DNA of 56,809 nucleotides from a virus, in IMG/VR virus record IMGVR_UViG_3300047495_000028, positions 1 through 56,809 of that record. One strand, written 5' to 3'. A program made the position numbers and the translations under genes. This document shows, one piece after another, positions 22,015 through 30,568 of the stretch (the stretch's first letter is position 1; the number at the start of each line of letters is the position of its first letter). A model generated the notes under the pieces. The model saw only the letters and a program-made list of their open reading frames with translations. It ran no database searches and was not told where the DNA came from.

Positions 22015-22206
22015 GTGGAGGAAGCACCATTAATCCGCGCATGGGAGTGCGCTTACGTGCTGTCGGAAGATTGCGCGGATGAACTGACTCTTGACCAGTT
22101 CGTGTTTATCGAAACCGTGATGCTGGCCGGACCTGAATGCCTTGACTTAAATCAGGCGAATGATCTTCTTGCCATATACCAATCAGTGCGTGGCAACCGC
22201 ACATGA
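22015..22206 (+). CDS. Hypothetical acidic protein, 63 aa
   Basis: GTG 22015 is four bases after the helicase stop; a TTG at 22000 is possible. The product (MEEAPLIRAWECAYVLSEDC) is acidic and helical. Its TGA overlaps the primase start. Function unknown. Confidence 0.5.
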   Translation: MEEAPLIRAWECAYVLSEDCADELTLDQFVFIETVMLAGPECLDLNQANDLLAIYQSVRGNRT

Positions 22207-24428
22207 CAGGCACTGCATACCCCGAATTGCAATCATGTATGTTGGCCGTCGCCATAAAAGTGCTTGGCTCGGAACCAAATGAAAGCCAATCCACGAAAGA
22301 AGAAAAACGATGGGGAACGCACGGATCATTCTCCGTCGATATCAAGAAGGGCACGTGGTATTCTCACGAGGAAGGTGAGGGCGGAGGCGTCCTTGACCTG
22401 CTTCGCGTTCGGCAAGGTCTCGACGTAAAGTCTGCATGGGCGTGGCTGCGCGAGCATAGATTCGTTGAGCCAGAACCGGAATACCAAGGTCCGCCACGCA
22501 TTGTTACCACATACGATTACTTATATCCATCAGGTGATCTCGTTTGTCAGGTTTGCAGATTCGAGCCTAAAAAGTTCGTCCAGCGCAGGCCTAATTTAGA
22601 AAAACCCGGACAATGGATTTGGAAAACGGCAGGATTACAAATCCCGGTTTACCGATTACCAGAAGTTATTGAGGCAATTCGCGCAAACGCGACAATCTAC
22701 ATTGCAGAGGGCGAAAAGGGCGTCGAAGCTCTGCGAACGCTCGGCGTAACGGCGACATGCTCGCCCGGCGGCGCGGGGAAATGGCGTCCCCACCACAGCG
22801 GATATCTGACCGGCGCAGACGTGGTGATCCTACCGGATAACGACGGACCTGGCCGCGAGCATGCCAATAAGGTGGCGAAGGCTATCAAAGCCCTCGCGCG
22901 GCGCGTGCGGATCGTGGAGCTTCCTTGCCTACCGGAAAAGGGTGATCCGCACGATTGGGTAGCGTCCGGCGGCTCGGCGGAGCAGTTGACCAAACTCGCC
23001 GATGCGACCCCGGCGATTGGCGCACGGAAAACCAAACCAACACCCGACCCGGATGCGCCCCCGCTGACCATTGATGGATTCCCATTTACCGAGGACGGCA
23101 TTGCGCTGGCGTTCGCGGCATCGCACCAGGAAACACTGCGCTACGATCACACGCGCGGGTCATGGTATGTCTGGACCGGTCGGGCATGGCGGCAGGACGA
23201 AACCCGCATCGCATTTTCCTGGGCGCGCAAAATCTGCCGGGAAATGGGGCAGAAGGCGGCGAAAGAGGGCACGCCAAAAATTTCCACGTCCAAGGCCGCT
23301 ACGGCCGGCGCAGTGGAGCGATTCGCGATATCGGACCCGTCGCTGGCCGTGACCTCGGTCATATGGGATGCGGATATCTACCTGCTGGGCACGCCAGACG
23401 GCACGGTTGACCTGCGCACCGGCTTGATCCGCGCCCCCGACCCCCACGACTATATCACACGCCTAACAGCCGTCTCACCCGCACCAGTGCCCGAGTGCCC
23501 GTTGTGGCTGGCGTTTCTTAGTCAGGTGACGGACCACGATAGCGGCCTGATCGAATTCCTGCGCCAGTGGTTCGGCTATTGCCTGACCGGCGACACGCGG
23601 GAGCAGGCGCTTGTTTTTGCCCACGGTCTCGGCGGCAATGGCAAGGGTGTACTGCTCAATACCGTCTCAAAAATCATGGGCGACTACTGCCGCAACGCGG
23701 CGATGGAGACATTCACGGCTTCGACGGGCGACAAACACCCCACCGACCTCGCCATGCTCCGCGGCGCGCGAATGGTCACGGCGAGCGAAACTGAAGAAGG
23801 GCGCGCGTGGGCAGAATCCAGAATCAAGCAATTGACGGGCGGCGACAAAATTACGGCCAGGTTCATGCGCCAGGACTTTTTTGAGTATTTTCCGCAATTT
23901 AAGCTGACGATGATCGGCAACCACAAGCCGATTTTAAGAAACGTCGGCGATGCCGAGCGTCGGCGATTCAACATGGTGCCATTCGACTTCAAACCCCACC
24001 CGCCAGACCATGAACTAGAGCAAAAACTGGTCGCAGAATGGCCTGCCATCCTGCGCTGGATGATCGAGGGATGCCTGTCATGGAGAAAGAATGGGCTTCA
24101 AAGACCTAAAGTATTGCTTGATGCGACAGCAGAATACTTTTCTGACCAGGATATCATCTCTCAATGGATTGAACAAAACTGCGATTTAGGAGAGAAAACA
24201 TTTTGCGAGACTACTGCCGACTTATTTAAGAACTGGTCAGCTTTTGCGCTATCAAACGGGGAACAGACCAGAACTACAAAGTGGCTTACTCAAATTATAC
24301 TTCGTCAGCCAGGATGTAAGTCAACAAAAGACGTGCCAGGAAATAGGGGAAAACGCGGTTTTTTCGGCATCCAACTGCGGCGACCGGACATCCGCGACAT
24401 CACCGAGCTGGGCGATTATGACCGGTGA
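22203..24428 (+). CDS. Primase-helicase (TOPRIM + D5/SF3 type)
   Basis: 741 residues. The N-terminal third has a CHC2-like start, then a TOPRIM unit: YIAEGEKGVEALRTLG (about 165-181) and the DxD-like ILPDNDGPG near 215. The middle carries a D5_N domain and the C-terminal half an SF3 helicase with Walker A HGLGGNGKG near 478-486, followed by a D5-type 'ITARFMRQDFFEYFPQFK'. This is the P4-alpha-like enzyme that primes and unwinds phage DNA. No DNA polymerase is encoded, so host replication is presumably used. The inverted-repeat region directly downstream may be its origin. Confidence 0.85.
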   Translation: MTGTAYPELQSCMLAVAIKVLGSEPNESQSTKEEKRWGTHGSFSVDIKKGTWYSHEEGEGGGVLDLLRVRQGLDVKSAWAWLREHRFVEPEPEYQGPPRIVTTYDYLYPSGDLVCQVCRFEPKKFVQRRPNLEKPGQWIWKTAGLQIPVYRLPEVIEAIRANATIYIAEGEKGVEALRTLGVTATCSPGGAGKWRPHHSGYLTGADVVILPDNDGPGREHANKVAKAIKALARRVRIVELPCLPEKGDPHDWVASGGSAEQLTKLADATPAIGARKTKPTPDPDAPPLTIDGFPFTEDGIALAFAASHQETLRYDHTRGSWYVWTGRAWRQDETRIAFSWARKICREMGQKAAKEGTPKISTSKAATAGAVERFAISDPSLAVTSVIWDADIYLLGTPDGTVDLRTGLIRAPDPHDYITRLTAVSPAPVPECPLWLAFLSQVTDHDSGLIEFLRQWFGYCLTGDTREQALVFAHGLGGNGKGVLLNTVSKIMGDYCRNAAMETFTASTGDKHPTDLAMLRGARMVTASETEEGRAWAESRIKQLTGGDKITARFMRQDFFEYFPQFKLTMIGNHKPILRNVGDAERRRFNMVPFDFKPHPPDHELEQKLVAEWPAILRWMIEGCLSWRKNGLQRPKVLLDATAEYFSDQDIISQWIEQNCDLGEKTFCETTADLFKNWSAFALSNGEQTRTTKWLTQIILRQPGCKSTKDVPGNRGKRGFFGIQLRRPDIRDITELGDYDR

Positions 24429-24688
24429 AAACATACAATCGCGTGGCGGCACATGTGGCGGATGCGGCACGATTTTCCTCATTCCCGGAAATATCTCTTA
24501 CGCGGACATGTGTGCGCGCACACATATCAGCTACATACCGATTCTCGTGCCGCATCCGCCACATCCGCCGCAAGGTGGTTTTTTCCGATCCACGCCCCAA
24601 CCCCGGCTCGCACCCGCACGCCGGCCGAAAAGAGCAACCCGCGCGCATCGCTAGCCCCCGCGCACTCAACAGGAGCACAATGGTATGA
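24425..24688 (+). CDS. Possible 87-aa protein across the inverted repeat
   Basis: GTG 24425 overlaps the primase stop (GTGA) and the TGA overlaps ATG 24685 (ATGA), the same coupling used elsewhere in this phage. The product is basic (MKTYNRVAAHVADAARFSSF ...). Against it: the frame runs through a 20-base inverted repeat, a perfect palindrome and a terminator-like hairpin, and its composition is not typical. Either a small basic protein or a chance frame over a regulatory region. Confidence 0.3.
   Translation: MKTYNRVAAHVADAARFSSFPEISLTRTCVRAHISATYRFSCRIRHIRRKVVFSDPRPNPGSHPHAGRKEQPARIASPRALNRSTMV
24453..24564. repeat. Inverted repeat, 20-base perfect arms
   Basis: The arms at 24453-24472 (ATGTGGCGGATGCGGCACGA) and 24545-24564 are exact reverse complements, separated by 72 bases that contain a second perfect palindrome. 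In single-stranded form this could be a large stem-loop or cruciform. It lies just after the primase-helicase gene and could be an origin or a regulator-binding region. Confidence 0.8.
24508..24525. repeat. Perfect 18-bp palindrome
   Basis: ATGTGTGCGCGCACACAT reads identically on both strands, and extends to 24 bases with one mismatched pair. Located in the loop of the larger inverted repeat. Alternating purine-pyrimidine sequence of this kind could adopt Z-DNA or extrude, and a dimeric protein could bind it. Confidence 0.9.
24565..24584 (+). terminator. Candidate rho-independent terminator after primase
   Basis: CCGCC and GGTGG pair as a short stem closed by a GCAA tetraloop, followed by six T. 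The stem is short (one G-U pair) so strength is uncertain. The preceding 20-base arm may add structure upstream. Confidence 0.5.
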
Positions 24689-25125
24689 TTACGCTGCTGA
24701 TCGTTTACGGTCTGAACAATGTGCTGGTGGCCGCGGTGAGCGGCTGGCTCTGGCACGCCAAGGGCTGGCAATCCGGCTACCACGAAGGCGCGCACGACGG
24801 TGTAAGGCAGATCATGGCACAACGGCCTATCAAACGCCCTGCGGAGCCCGCTGATCCGGGGACAGGCGTCGCCCGCTCTACCGGAGCGGGCGACGTGCTA
24901 CGGGGCACCGCTGGGCAGCCGGAGCGCGGCGCTGGGGCTGATGACGCAAGGGCACCGAACGCGGTGTCTGTCTCGGATGTTGAGTTGGTCTCGAGGGGCA
25001 TTGATCCGGTCAAATACGGGGTTTTGCGGCAAAGTCATCTACGAGTGCAGGACGACGGGAGTTTGACTGGTTGGACAACAGAGATGCTGTTCGAGCGAGA
25101 ATTCTCCCCGAAAGAAATTCAGTAA
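24685..25125 (+). CDS. Membrane-anchored hypothetical protein, 146 aa
   Basis: AGGAG precedes ATG 24685. Residues 2-22 are hydrophobic (ITLLIVYGLNNVLVAAVSGW), probably a membrane anchor, then a Pro/Ala/Gly-rich linker to about residue 95 and a small conserved-looking end (VSVSDVELVSRGIDPVKYGV ... GWTTEMLFEREFSPKEIQ). No family recognised. It precedes the late transcription control gene. Confidence 0.6.
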   Translation: MITLLIVYGLNNVLVAAVSGWLWHAKGWQSGYHEGAHDGVRQIMAQRPIKRPAEPADPGTGVARSTGAGDVLRGTAGQPERGAGADDARAPNAVSVSDVELVSRGIDPVKYGVLRQSHLRVQDDGSLTGWTTEMLFEREFSPKEIQ

Positions 25126-25300
25126 CACAACCCGTGGGGGGGTTGACTTTGAGGGTTTTTTGTGTTGTGGACCGGCATCCCACCAAAAAAACCCCTATGC
25201 GGATGAACGGTTTGCGGCTAACGTAGCTTTCCGCCACAATCTCACGCCGCAAATGGGTAAAAAGCACTTGACGCACGCCGCAGCCGTAGTGCAGACCGAA
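25126..25300 (+). promoter_or_regulatory. Leader of the late region with candidate promoter
   Basis: This gap has G- and T-runs (GGGGGGGTTGACTTTGAGGG, then a T-run), including TTGACT at 25143-25148 followed 17 bases later by TGTGGA, a weak promoter match. AAACCC and GGGGTT segments could pair. It precedes the NusG-like gene and the late genes, so I suspect late promoter and antiterminator-loading sequences, but the evidence is thin. Confidence 0.3.
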
Positions 25301-25861
25301 ATGCAGACTACATCGAACGAAGATCATCGGGACAACCCCGATGGCGGCCGCATGGAAACGGCCGATTGGTTCGTCGCGCACACGCGCTACGGTCACGAGC
25401 GCGCGGTTGTCCATGAATTCTCGGAGCGCAATTTGCCGCATTACCTGCCGATGCAGGTCATTCAGAGGCGCGTCAAAGGATGCTGGGCCAAGGTGCAAGC
25501 GCCCATGTTCCCGCAGTATCTGTTTTTTCAGGTTCCACTCGGTCGCGTCTCCGCCGACGCGCGGTATGTGCCAGGCGTGCGCGAGATATTCTCGACGGCC
25601 GATTTTCGGCCAATTGCTGTGCGGCCTAGGGGATTTGTGGAGCGGCTCATTGCCGACGCCGGGAGCCGATTGAGCCTGCCAGACATCGAAGTGCCGCCAA
25701 TCCCCCGCGGCTCCCTGGTGCGGTGCATCGCCGGCCCGATGAAAGGCTATAGTGGCATCTCTGCCGAGTGCGAGCGCGGGGTGGTGACGGTGGAATTTCT
25801 GGTCTTCGGCGGGCGCGCGGCAAAGGTGCGGATACGGGCTGCGGATGTGGTGGTGAATTAG
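25301..25861 (+). CDS. NusG-family transcription elongation/antitermination protein
   Basis: ATG 25301 gives 186 residues; 25253 and 25352 are alternative in-frame starts. The NGN domain (about 21-115) begins METADWFVAHTRYGHERAVV and contains the FPQYLFFQV and VPGVREIFST blocks typical of NusG/RfaH. A C-terminal KOW domain (about 137-182) reads IPRGSLVRCIAGPMKGYSG ... RAAKVRIRAADVV. NusG paralogues bind RNA polymerase and can prevent early termination. Placed as the first gene before HNH, terminase and 28 kb of structural genes, it likely acts as a processivity factor for the late operon. No host-type operon surrounds it. Confidence 0.8.
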   Translation: MQTTSNEDHRDNPDGGRMETADWFVAHTRYGHERAVVHEFSERNLPHYLPMQVIQRRVKGCWAKVQAPMFPQYLFFQVPLGRVSADARYVPGVREIFSTADFRPIAVRPRGFVERLIADAGSRLSLPDIEVPPIPRGSLVRCIAGPMKGYSGISAECERGVVTVEFLVFGGRAAKVRIRAADVVVN

Positions 25862-25862
25862 C

Positions 25863-25976
25863 ATGAGCTTGCCCCCGCACGAACCAGAAGGCGCGCAGGT
25901 GTCAACCTGGCTTGCGGTCGTGCTTTGCGTTTCATCGTTTTTCGCTGGCCTTGTAATTGGCGTGGCGCTGCGCTGA
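25863..25976 (+). CDS. Small single-pass membrane protein, 37 aa
   Basis: ATG 25863 comes right after the NusG-like stop. A polar N-terminus (MSLPPHEPEGAQ) precedes a 22-residue hydrophobic helix (WLAVVLCVSSFFAGLVIGVA). Could be a membrane-active protein or a late accessory; too short to assign. Confidence 0.5.
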   Translation: MSLPPHEPEGAQVSTWLAVVLCVSSFFAGLVIGVALR

Positions 25977-25980
25977 TCCG

Positions 25981-26265
25981 GTGCCCACGCGCCCACCTAT
26001 TCTGCGCCAGCCGTTCGCGACATCGCCTACTGATCGCGAGCGCGACAGGGGAAGCGCCGCATCCCGTGGTTACGGGCGCCGCTGGCAAAAACTTCGCGCG
26101 GCGTTCCTGATTCAGCATCCGCAATGCGCCGCGTGTCACGATCCCGCAAATGAAGTTGATCACATCATCCCGCACCGCGGCAATCAAGCAAAACTCTACG
26201 ATTGGGATAATCTCCAATCGCTTTGCAAGCCGTGCCACTCGAAGAAGACCGCGCGCGGTCAGTAA
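25981..26265 (+). CDS. HNH endonuclease
   Basis: Start GTG 25981 is assumed; no ATG is available. The HNH fold is clear: CAAC (zinc pair), then EVDHIIPHRGN with the catalytic His, NLQSLCKPCHSKKTA. In HK97-like phages an HNH protein next to the terminase genes is required for specific cos or pac cutting together with the terminase and portal. Gene order here (HNH, then small and large terminase) fits, with one signal-peptide gene inserted between. Confidence 0.8.
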   Translation: MPTRPPILRQPFATSPTDRERDRGSAASRGYGRRWQKLRAAFLIQHPQCAACHDPANEVDHIIPHRGNQAKLYDWDNLQSLCKPCHSKKTARGQ

Positions 26266-26279
26266 CCAGGAGCTACACC

Positions 26280-27089
26280 ATGAAGCGTTACTTGCTTGCA
26301 TCCCTTGCGTTGTTTGGTTTGACGCGTGCGGCAGAAGCGCACTTCATCGACGGATACATTGCCGAGTGCACCGCCGTCACCACGACTTCTTGCACCGAGC
26401 CGAGCTACACCAATTACGGCCGGCAGCCGGTGTATTTCAACACGCCGGCCAATAACGGATATCTGGCGAGCGCACTTCGGTTCCAGTTCGCGAGCCCTTC
26501 CGCTGGGCTGACGTTCACCGGACGCGCCATCTTTGACGCACCGACAGGCGGCCGGTTGCTCATGGTCATTCCAGCCACATTCACGCCGCCTTACCCCGGC
26601 GATGTCGGCGAAACTGGCTCCGTGTCTTTCACGCTATCGAATTCGACCGGTTTGCTCGGCGACGCAATCTCGGCGACTTACGCTACCGGCGCCACGCTGG
26701 GCACGATGTCGTCCGGATCACTGGTAACGACGGGAACCAACGTCTCGGTGTCGCGCGGCGTGCTCCAGGGCGCTGTAATCCCGAGCGACCCGTTTTACGT
26801 GCAGACCGCTGCGCAAACCGCCGGATTCAGCTACAGCGCCCCGACCGGCACGCAAACGCTTCAAATCAACGGCGCGGCCACGTTGGCGACTGGCACTGTT
26901 GTTCTTCCGACCCCACTTGCTGATGGACAGATTTTTCGCCTGACCTGCGCCATCACTGTGACCGCGCTCACGCTGACGCCACCGAGCGGCTATACGTGGA
27001 CCGGAACCGCCCCAGCGTCTTGCGGCGCAAACGCGACTCATGAGTGGCTGTATTTTGCCGCCAGCCACACCGTTGTGAACCTGTTCTAA
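26280..27089 (+). CDS. Secreted hypothetical protein with Sec signal peptide, 269 aa
   Basis: ATG 26280 has CCAGGAG upstream. MKRYLLASLALFGLTRAAEA is a clear signal peptide with a likely cleavage after Ala20. The mature part is beta-rich with repeated Thr/Ser/Gly (tail-fibre or adhesin-like), two Cys near residues 30 and 38 (mature-side), and a C-terminal domain. A secreted gene between HNH and terminase is unusual: virion proteins assemble in the cytoplasm and normally lack signal peptides. It may be a periplasmic/outer-membrane protein made during infection, for instance for superinfection exclusion, or a moron gene. Confidence 0.7.
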   Translation: MKRYLLASLALFGLTRAAEAHFIDGYIAECTAVTTTSCTEPSYTNYGRQPVYFNTPANNGYLASALRFQFASPSAGLTFTGRAIFDAPTGGRLLMVIPATFTPPYPGDVGETGSVSFTLSNSTGLLGDAISATYATGATLGTMSSGSLVTTGTNVSVSRGVLQGAVIPSDPFYVQTAAQTAGFSYSAPTGTQTLQINGAATLATGTVVLPTPLADGQIFRLTCAITVTALTLTPPSGYTWTGTAPASCGANATHEWLYFAASHTVVNLF

Positions 27090-27532
27090 TGCCGGCGCGC
27101 CGCGGCCGGCCGCCGGCGAAACTCCCCAGCCAGCATATTGCCGATGGCACGTTTCAGGCGTGTCGTCACGGAGACCTCACAGAGACCTTGCCGAATAGCT
27201 TGGTTGTTTCCCCGAGCGATCTTCCGATTCCGCCGGAATGGCTGACCGAGGCCGGGCGCGAGGTTTGGGATGAAGATATCGGCAGAGTGTCATCAATCCG
27301 CATGGTGACGGAACTCGACTCCACGATGTTCGCGCAATACTGCAATCTTCAAGGTGCCACTGTTGCGTGCTGGCGCTCAGGGGAAGTTCCGCCCGCAGCT
27401 CACCTGAATGTCCTACGCCTCATGTCCGATGCTTTTGGATTGTACGGACGTAAATCTCGGGTTATGCAGAAAGGATCAGCCTCTGATACGATCAAGCAAA
27501 ACCCGTTCCTCAAAAACCGCGGACCAGAGTAG
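27089..27532 (+). CDS. Terminase small subunit (P27-like)
   Basis: ATG 27089 overlaps the previous stop as TAATG. The 147-residue protein has a basic start (ARRGRPPAKLPS), the PPEWLTEAGREVWDEDIGR motif of the P27 small terminase family, and a helical C-terminal part (YGRKSRVMQKGSASDTIKQN). It recognises the packaging site and hands DNA to the large subunit encoded downstream. Confidence 0.8.
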   Translation: MPARRGRPPAKLPSQHIADGTFQACRHGDLTETLPNSLVVSPSDLPIPPEWLTEAGREVWDEDIGRVSSIRMVTELDSTMFAQYCNLQGATVACWRSGEVPPAAHLNVLRLMSDAFGLYGRKSRVMQKGSASDTIKQNPFLKNRGPE

Positions 27533-29252
27533 CGCATTCGCACGCCCCTATCTGGAGATATCGGCGCAATACGCCAATGATATCATCAACGGTCGGATCA
27601 CTGCCTGTCGATGGGTGAAACTGGCGTGCGAGCGCCATGTCAAAGACCTTGTTATATACGATACCGGCGGAGAATACCGCTTTGATGCGTGGCAAGCAGG
27701 AAACGTATGTGACTTTGCTGAGAAACTGCACCACGTCGAAGGCAAATGGGAAACCCCAACAATTCGCTTGGAACCGTGGCAAGTATTCAGTCTAGCGGTA
27801 ATATTCGGATGGCGCCGTAGAGTGGACGGCGGGCGTAGGTTCAGCAAGGTTTATTTCGAGGTTGCGCGTAAAAACGCCAAAAGTACGCTCGCCGCGATCG
27901 TCGCGCTTTACTGCTTTACCTGCGAAAACGAACCTGCGCCATACATATTCATCGGCGCAACGACGGGAGCACAGGCGCAGAAGGTATTCCATCCTTGCAA
28001 AAAGATGGTGGAAAAAGCCCCTGAATTGGCAGAAGCGTTCGGAATTAAAGTTTGGGCGCGCAGCATAACAGAACAAAGTGGCGGCTATATCCAGCCGATC
28101 AATGCAAAAGGCTCGACACAAGACGGACACAACCCGCACGTCGGAATTCTGGACGAACTACACGCTCACACCGACCGCGCACTATACGATGTGATCGACA
28201 GCGCGTTCGGTGCCAGGCGCAATCCCCTCTTGTGGGTTATTACCACCGCCGGATTCGACGTAGAGGGAGTCTGCTTCGAACAAAGGACGTTTGTCACAAA
28301 AATTCTAGAAGGCGTGGTTCACGCGGAATTCTATTTCGGGATCATCTACACACTGGACACACAAAACGAGGCGGAATGCCTCAAAGGCGATGATCCTTAT
28401 GACCCAAACGTTTGGATCAAAGCAAACCCGAATCTAGGGGTATCCGTTCAACTTGCTAATATGGAACACGCCTCTATAGAGGCGCAGGCACAACCCGGAA
28501 AGGCCGGGGAGTTTCTGACCAAGCGGCTAAATGTTTGGACCAGCGCGAAGAATGGCCACATTAATGTGGCGAAATGGCGCGCCTGTAATGGCCCAGTTGA
28601 TCTAATCGCCTTGCGTGGCGTGCCTTGCTGGGGAGGATACGACCTCGGTTCCACATCCGACCTGACCAGCTTCAGGTTGATCTGGTGGCACGAAGGGAGG
28701 TTGAAAACTTGGGGCACGCGGTATCTTCCCGCCGCAGCGGTGGAGAGTGCGACCAAAAAAAGCAACCGGCCATACAAACGCTGGTCGCAACAGACCTTGT
28801 GCGGATATCCGCTACTGATCGTCACCGAAGGCAATGTTACCGATTATGCCCGAATTGAACAAACGATCTGCTGGGCACTTGATGTGTTCAATGTGCAGGC
28901 CATTGGGTTTGATCGCTGGAACAGCCAGGACTTGAACAACCGCCTAGCAGAGCGCGGTGCGCCGTTGATTGAGGTGAGGCAAGGCGTCGTTTCTCTGTCC
29001 GGTGCGATGAAAGAGGTAGACCGCTGCTATCTTGGCGGACTGCTGGATCATGGTGGTGACGAAGCGTTGACGTGGTGTGCATCAAATGTTGTCAGCCGGC
29101 CCGACGATAACGGAAATCTGGCGCCGTCAAAAAAGCGCAGCGCTGACAAAATCGACGATTACGCCGCACTTCTAAATGCCGTTGCCGTGTCTCTGAAAGA
29201 GCGTCCGGCTGGGCCATCGCTATATGAAACTAGGGGGATCACGTTTATCTGA
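27408..29252 (+). CDS. terL: Terminase large subunit
   Basis: Large terminase with ATPase motifs: Walker A ARKNAKST near residue 160 and Walker B VGILDEL near 245, then a nuclease domain with conserved Asp residues (GGYDLGSTSDLTSF, VIGFDRWN-like, and KIDDYAALLNA). HK97/Terminase_1 type. The start is uncertain: no good ATG follows the end of the small-subunit gene in this frame, and the frame overlaps it by 125 bases; ATG 27408 or 27429 are the available starts, and their first codons look like shadow. A noncanonical start or programmed mechanism is possible. Confidence 0.9.
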   Translation: MSYASCPMLLDCTDVNLGLCRKDQPLIRSSKTRSSKTADQSSAFARPYLEISAQYANDIINGRITACRWVKLACERHVKDLVIYDTGGEYRFDAWQAGNVCDFAEKLHHVEGKWETPTIRLEPWQVFSLAVIFGWRRRVDGGRRFSKVYFEVARKNAKSTLAAIVALYCFTCENEPAPYIFIGATTGAQAQKVFHPCKKMVEKAPELAEAFGIKVWARSITEQSGGYIQPINAKGSTQDGHNPHVGILDELHAHTDRALYDVIDSAFGARRNPLLWVITTAGFDVEGVCFEQRTFVTKILEGVVHAEFYFGIIYTLDTQNEAECLKGDDPYDPNVWIKANPNLGVSVQLANMEHASIEAQAQPGKAGEFLTKRLNVWTSAKNGHINVAKWRACNGPVDLIALRGVPCWGGYDLGSTSDLTSFRLIWWHEGRLKTWGTRYLPAAAVESATKKSNRPYKRWSQQTLCGYPLLIVTEGNVTDYARIEQTICWALDVFNVQAIGFDRWNSQDLNNRLAERGAPLIEVRQGVVSLSGAMKEVDRCYLGGLLDHGGDEALTWCASNVVSRPDDNGNLAPSKKRSADKIDDYAALLNAVAVSLKERPAGPSLYETRGITFI

Positions 29253-30568
29253 TGCCGCCGTCCCGCCTGGTTGCCACAGCCCGAGAACCACGGTTTGACA
29301 GCGCTCCTCCCGCGCGGAAGGACAGCGGCGGTTCGTTTGCCTATAGCGGGCCTGGATTGGCTTATGGCCTAGGTATTTTCCCGGGCAGTACAGGAACGCC
29401 GGTTACGCCGATCACGGCCATGCAGGCCGCTACCGTCTACGCCTGCGTTCGCCGTCTTGCAGAGGACGTGGGCAAACTGCCTGTCAAGATCGCCCGCAAG
29501 CAGCGCCGGGGCGGCTGGAAAGAAGACAGCAATCACCCGCTGAACAAAGTATTTGCAAACCCCAACAGGTTGCAAACTCCGGCGCAATGCTGGGCCTATT
29601 ACGTGTCATCCCTTGCGCTGCGGGGTAACGGCTACCTCGCCACGATGCGCGGGCGCTCTGGCGAACCCATCGGTATCGTGCCGGTGAACCCTGATCGCGT
29701 TTATGTCATGCTCGGCCGCAGCGGCGAGCTTTATTACAAAGTCACAAACGGATTGCTAGGCCCTGAAACAGTCACGCTCAGTCTTGACAATGTGTGTCAC
29801 GTCAAAGGCTTTTCCTACGACGGTTATATGGGCGTTTCCCCGATATCCCTGGCGCAAGACGTGTTCGGCCTTTCGCTCGCAGCGCAACAGCACGGTGCGG
29901 TATTGTTCCGACAGGGCGCGCAGATGAACGGCTTTATTGAACACCCAGGGCGCTTAAGCCCAGAAGCTAAAGAATATCTTACAACATCGTTTGATAAGAG
30001 ATATGCAGGCGTGCAAAATGCGCACAGAACTGCTGTTCTCGAAGAAGGGATGAAGTTTGAGAAAGTTACTATGACCAACGAAGACGCGCAATTCGTAGCA
30101 TCAAGACAATTCAGCGTGGTCGAAATTTGCCGCATGTTCGGCGTTCCGCCACACAAGGTCATGGACCTGGACAACGCGCACCTCCAAAATGTGGAGCAGG
30201 GAGAGCAGCAATACATCAACGATGCGCTTGATCCGATATGCAACCAGATTGGGGAATTACTAGAAAAGCGCCTATTGTTCGATGATGAATTTGGCGAGTA
30301 TAGAATCCGTCACGACTTCAGCGCATTACTGCGCGGCGACCGAAAGACGCGCGCGGCCTACTATCATTTTGGGATTCTTGACGGTTGGTTGACTCCAAAT
30401 CAAGCACGACTTGACGATGGCAGAGAGGCCGCCGACGAAACGCTTGACGTGTATCTAAGGCCGCTAAATATGGCGACCGCCGAACAGCAAGACGCGCTCA
30501 CAGAGCAACTATTGCGCGAAAATGAAAAACAGGACGCGCCAGCCGCGAAGCCAAAAGAGGATGAGTGA
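29252..30568 (+). CDS. Portal protein (HK97 family)
   Basis: 438 residues with the phage_portal features: TAMQAATVYACVRRLAEDVG, NPNRLQTPAQ..., VCHVKGFSYDG, the GVPPHKVMDL motif and a disordered C-terminus. It forms the dodecameric ring through which DNA is packaged. ATG 29252 overlaps the terminase stop; the next gene starts at its stop. Confidence 0.9.
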   Translation: MPPSRLVATAREPRFDSAPPARKDSGGSFAYSGPGLAYGLGIFPGSTGTPVTPITAMQAATVYACVRRLAEDVGKLPVKIARKQRRGGWKEDSNHPLNKVFANPNRLQTPAQCWAYYVSSLALRGNGYLATMRGRSGEPIGIVPVNPDRVYVMLGRSGELYYKVTNGLLGPETVTLSLDNVCHVKGFSYDGYMGVSPISLAQDVFGLSLAAQQHGAVLFRQGAQMNGFIEHPGRLSPEAKEYLTTSFDKRYAGVQNAHRTAVLEEGMKFEKVTMTNEDAQFVASRQFSVVEICRMFGVPPHKVMDLDNAHLQNVEQGEQQYINDALDPICNQIGELLEKRLLFDDEFGEYRIRHDFSALLRGDRKTRAAYYHFGILDGWLTPNQARLDDGREAADETLDVYLRPLNMATAEQQDALTEQLLRENEKQDAPAAKPKEDE

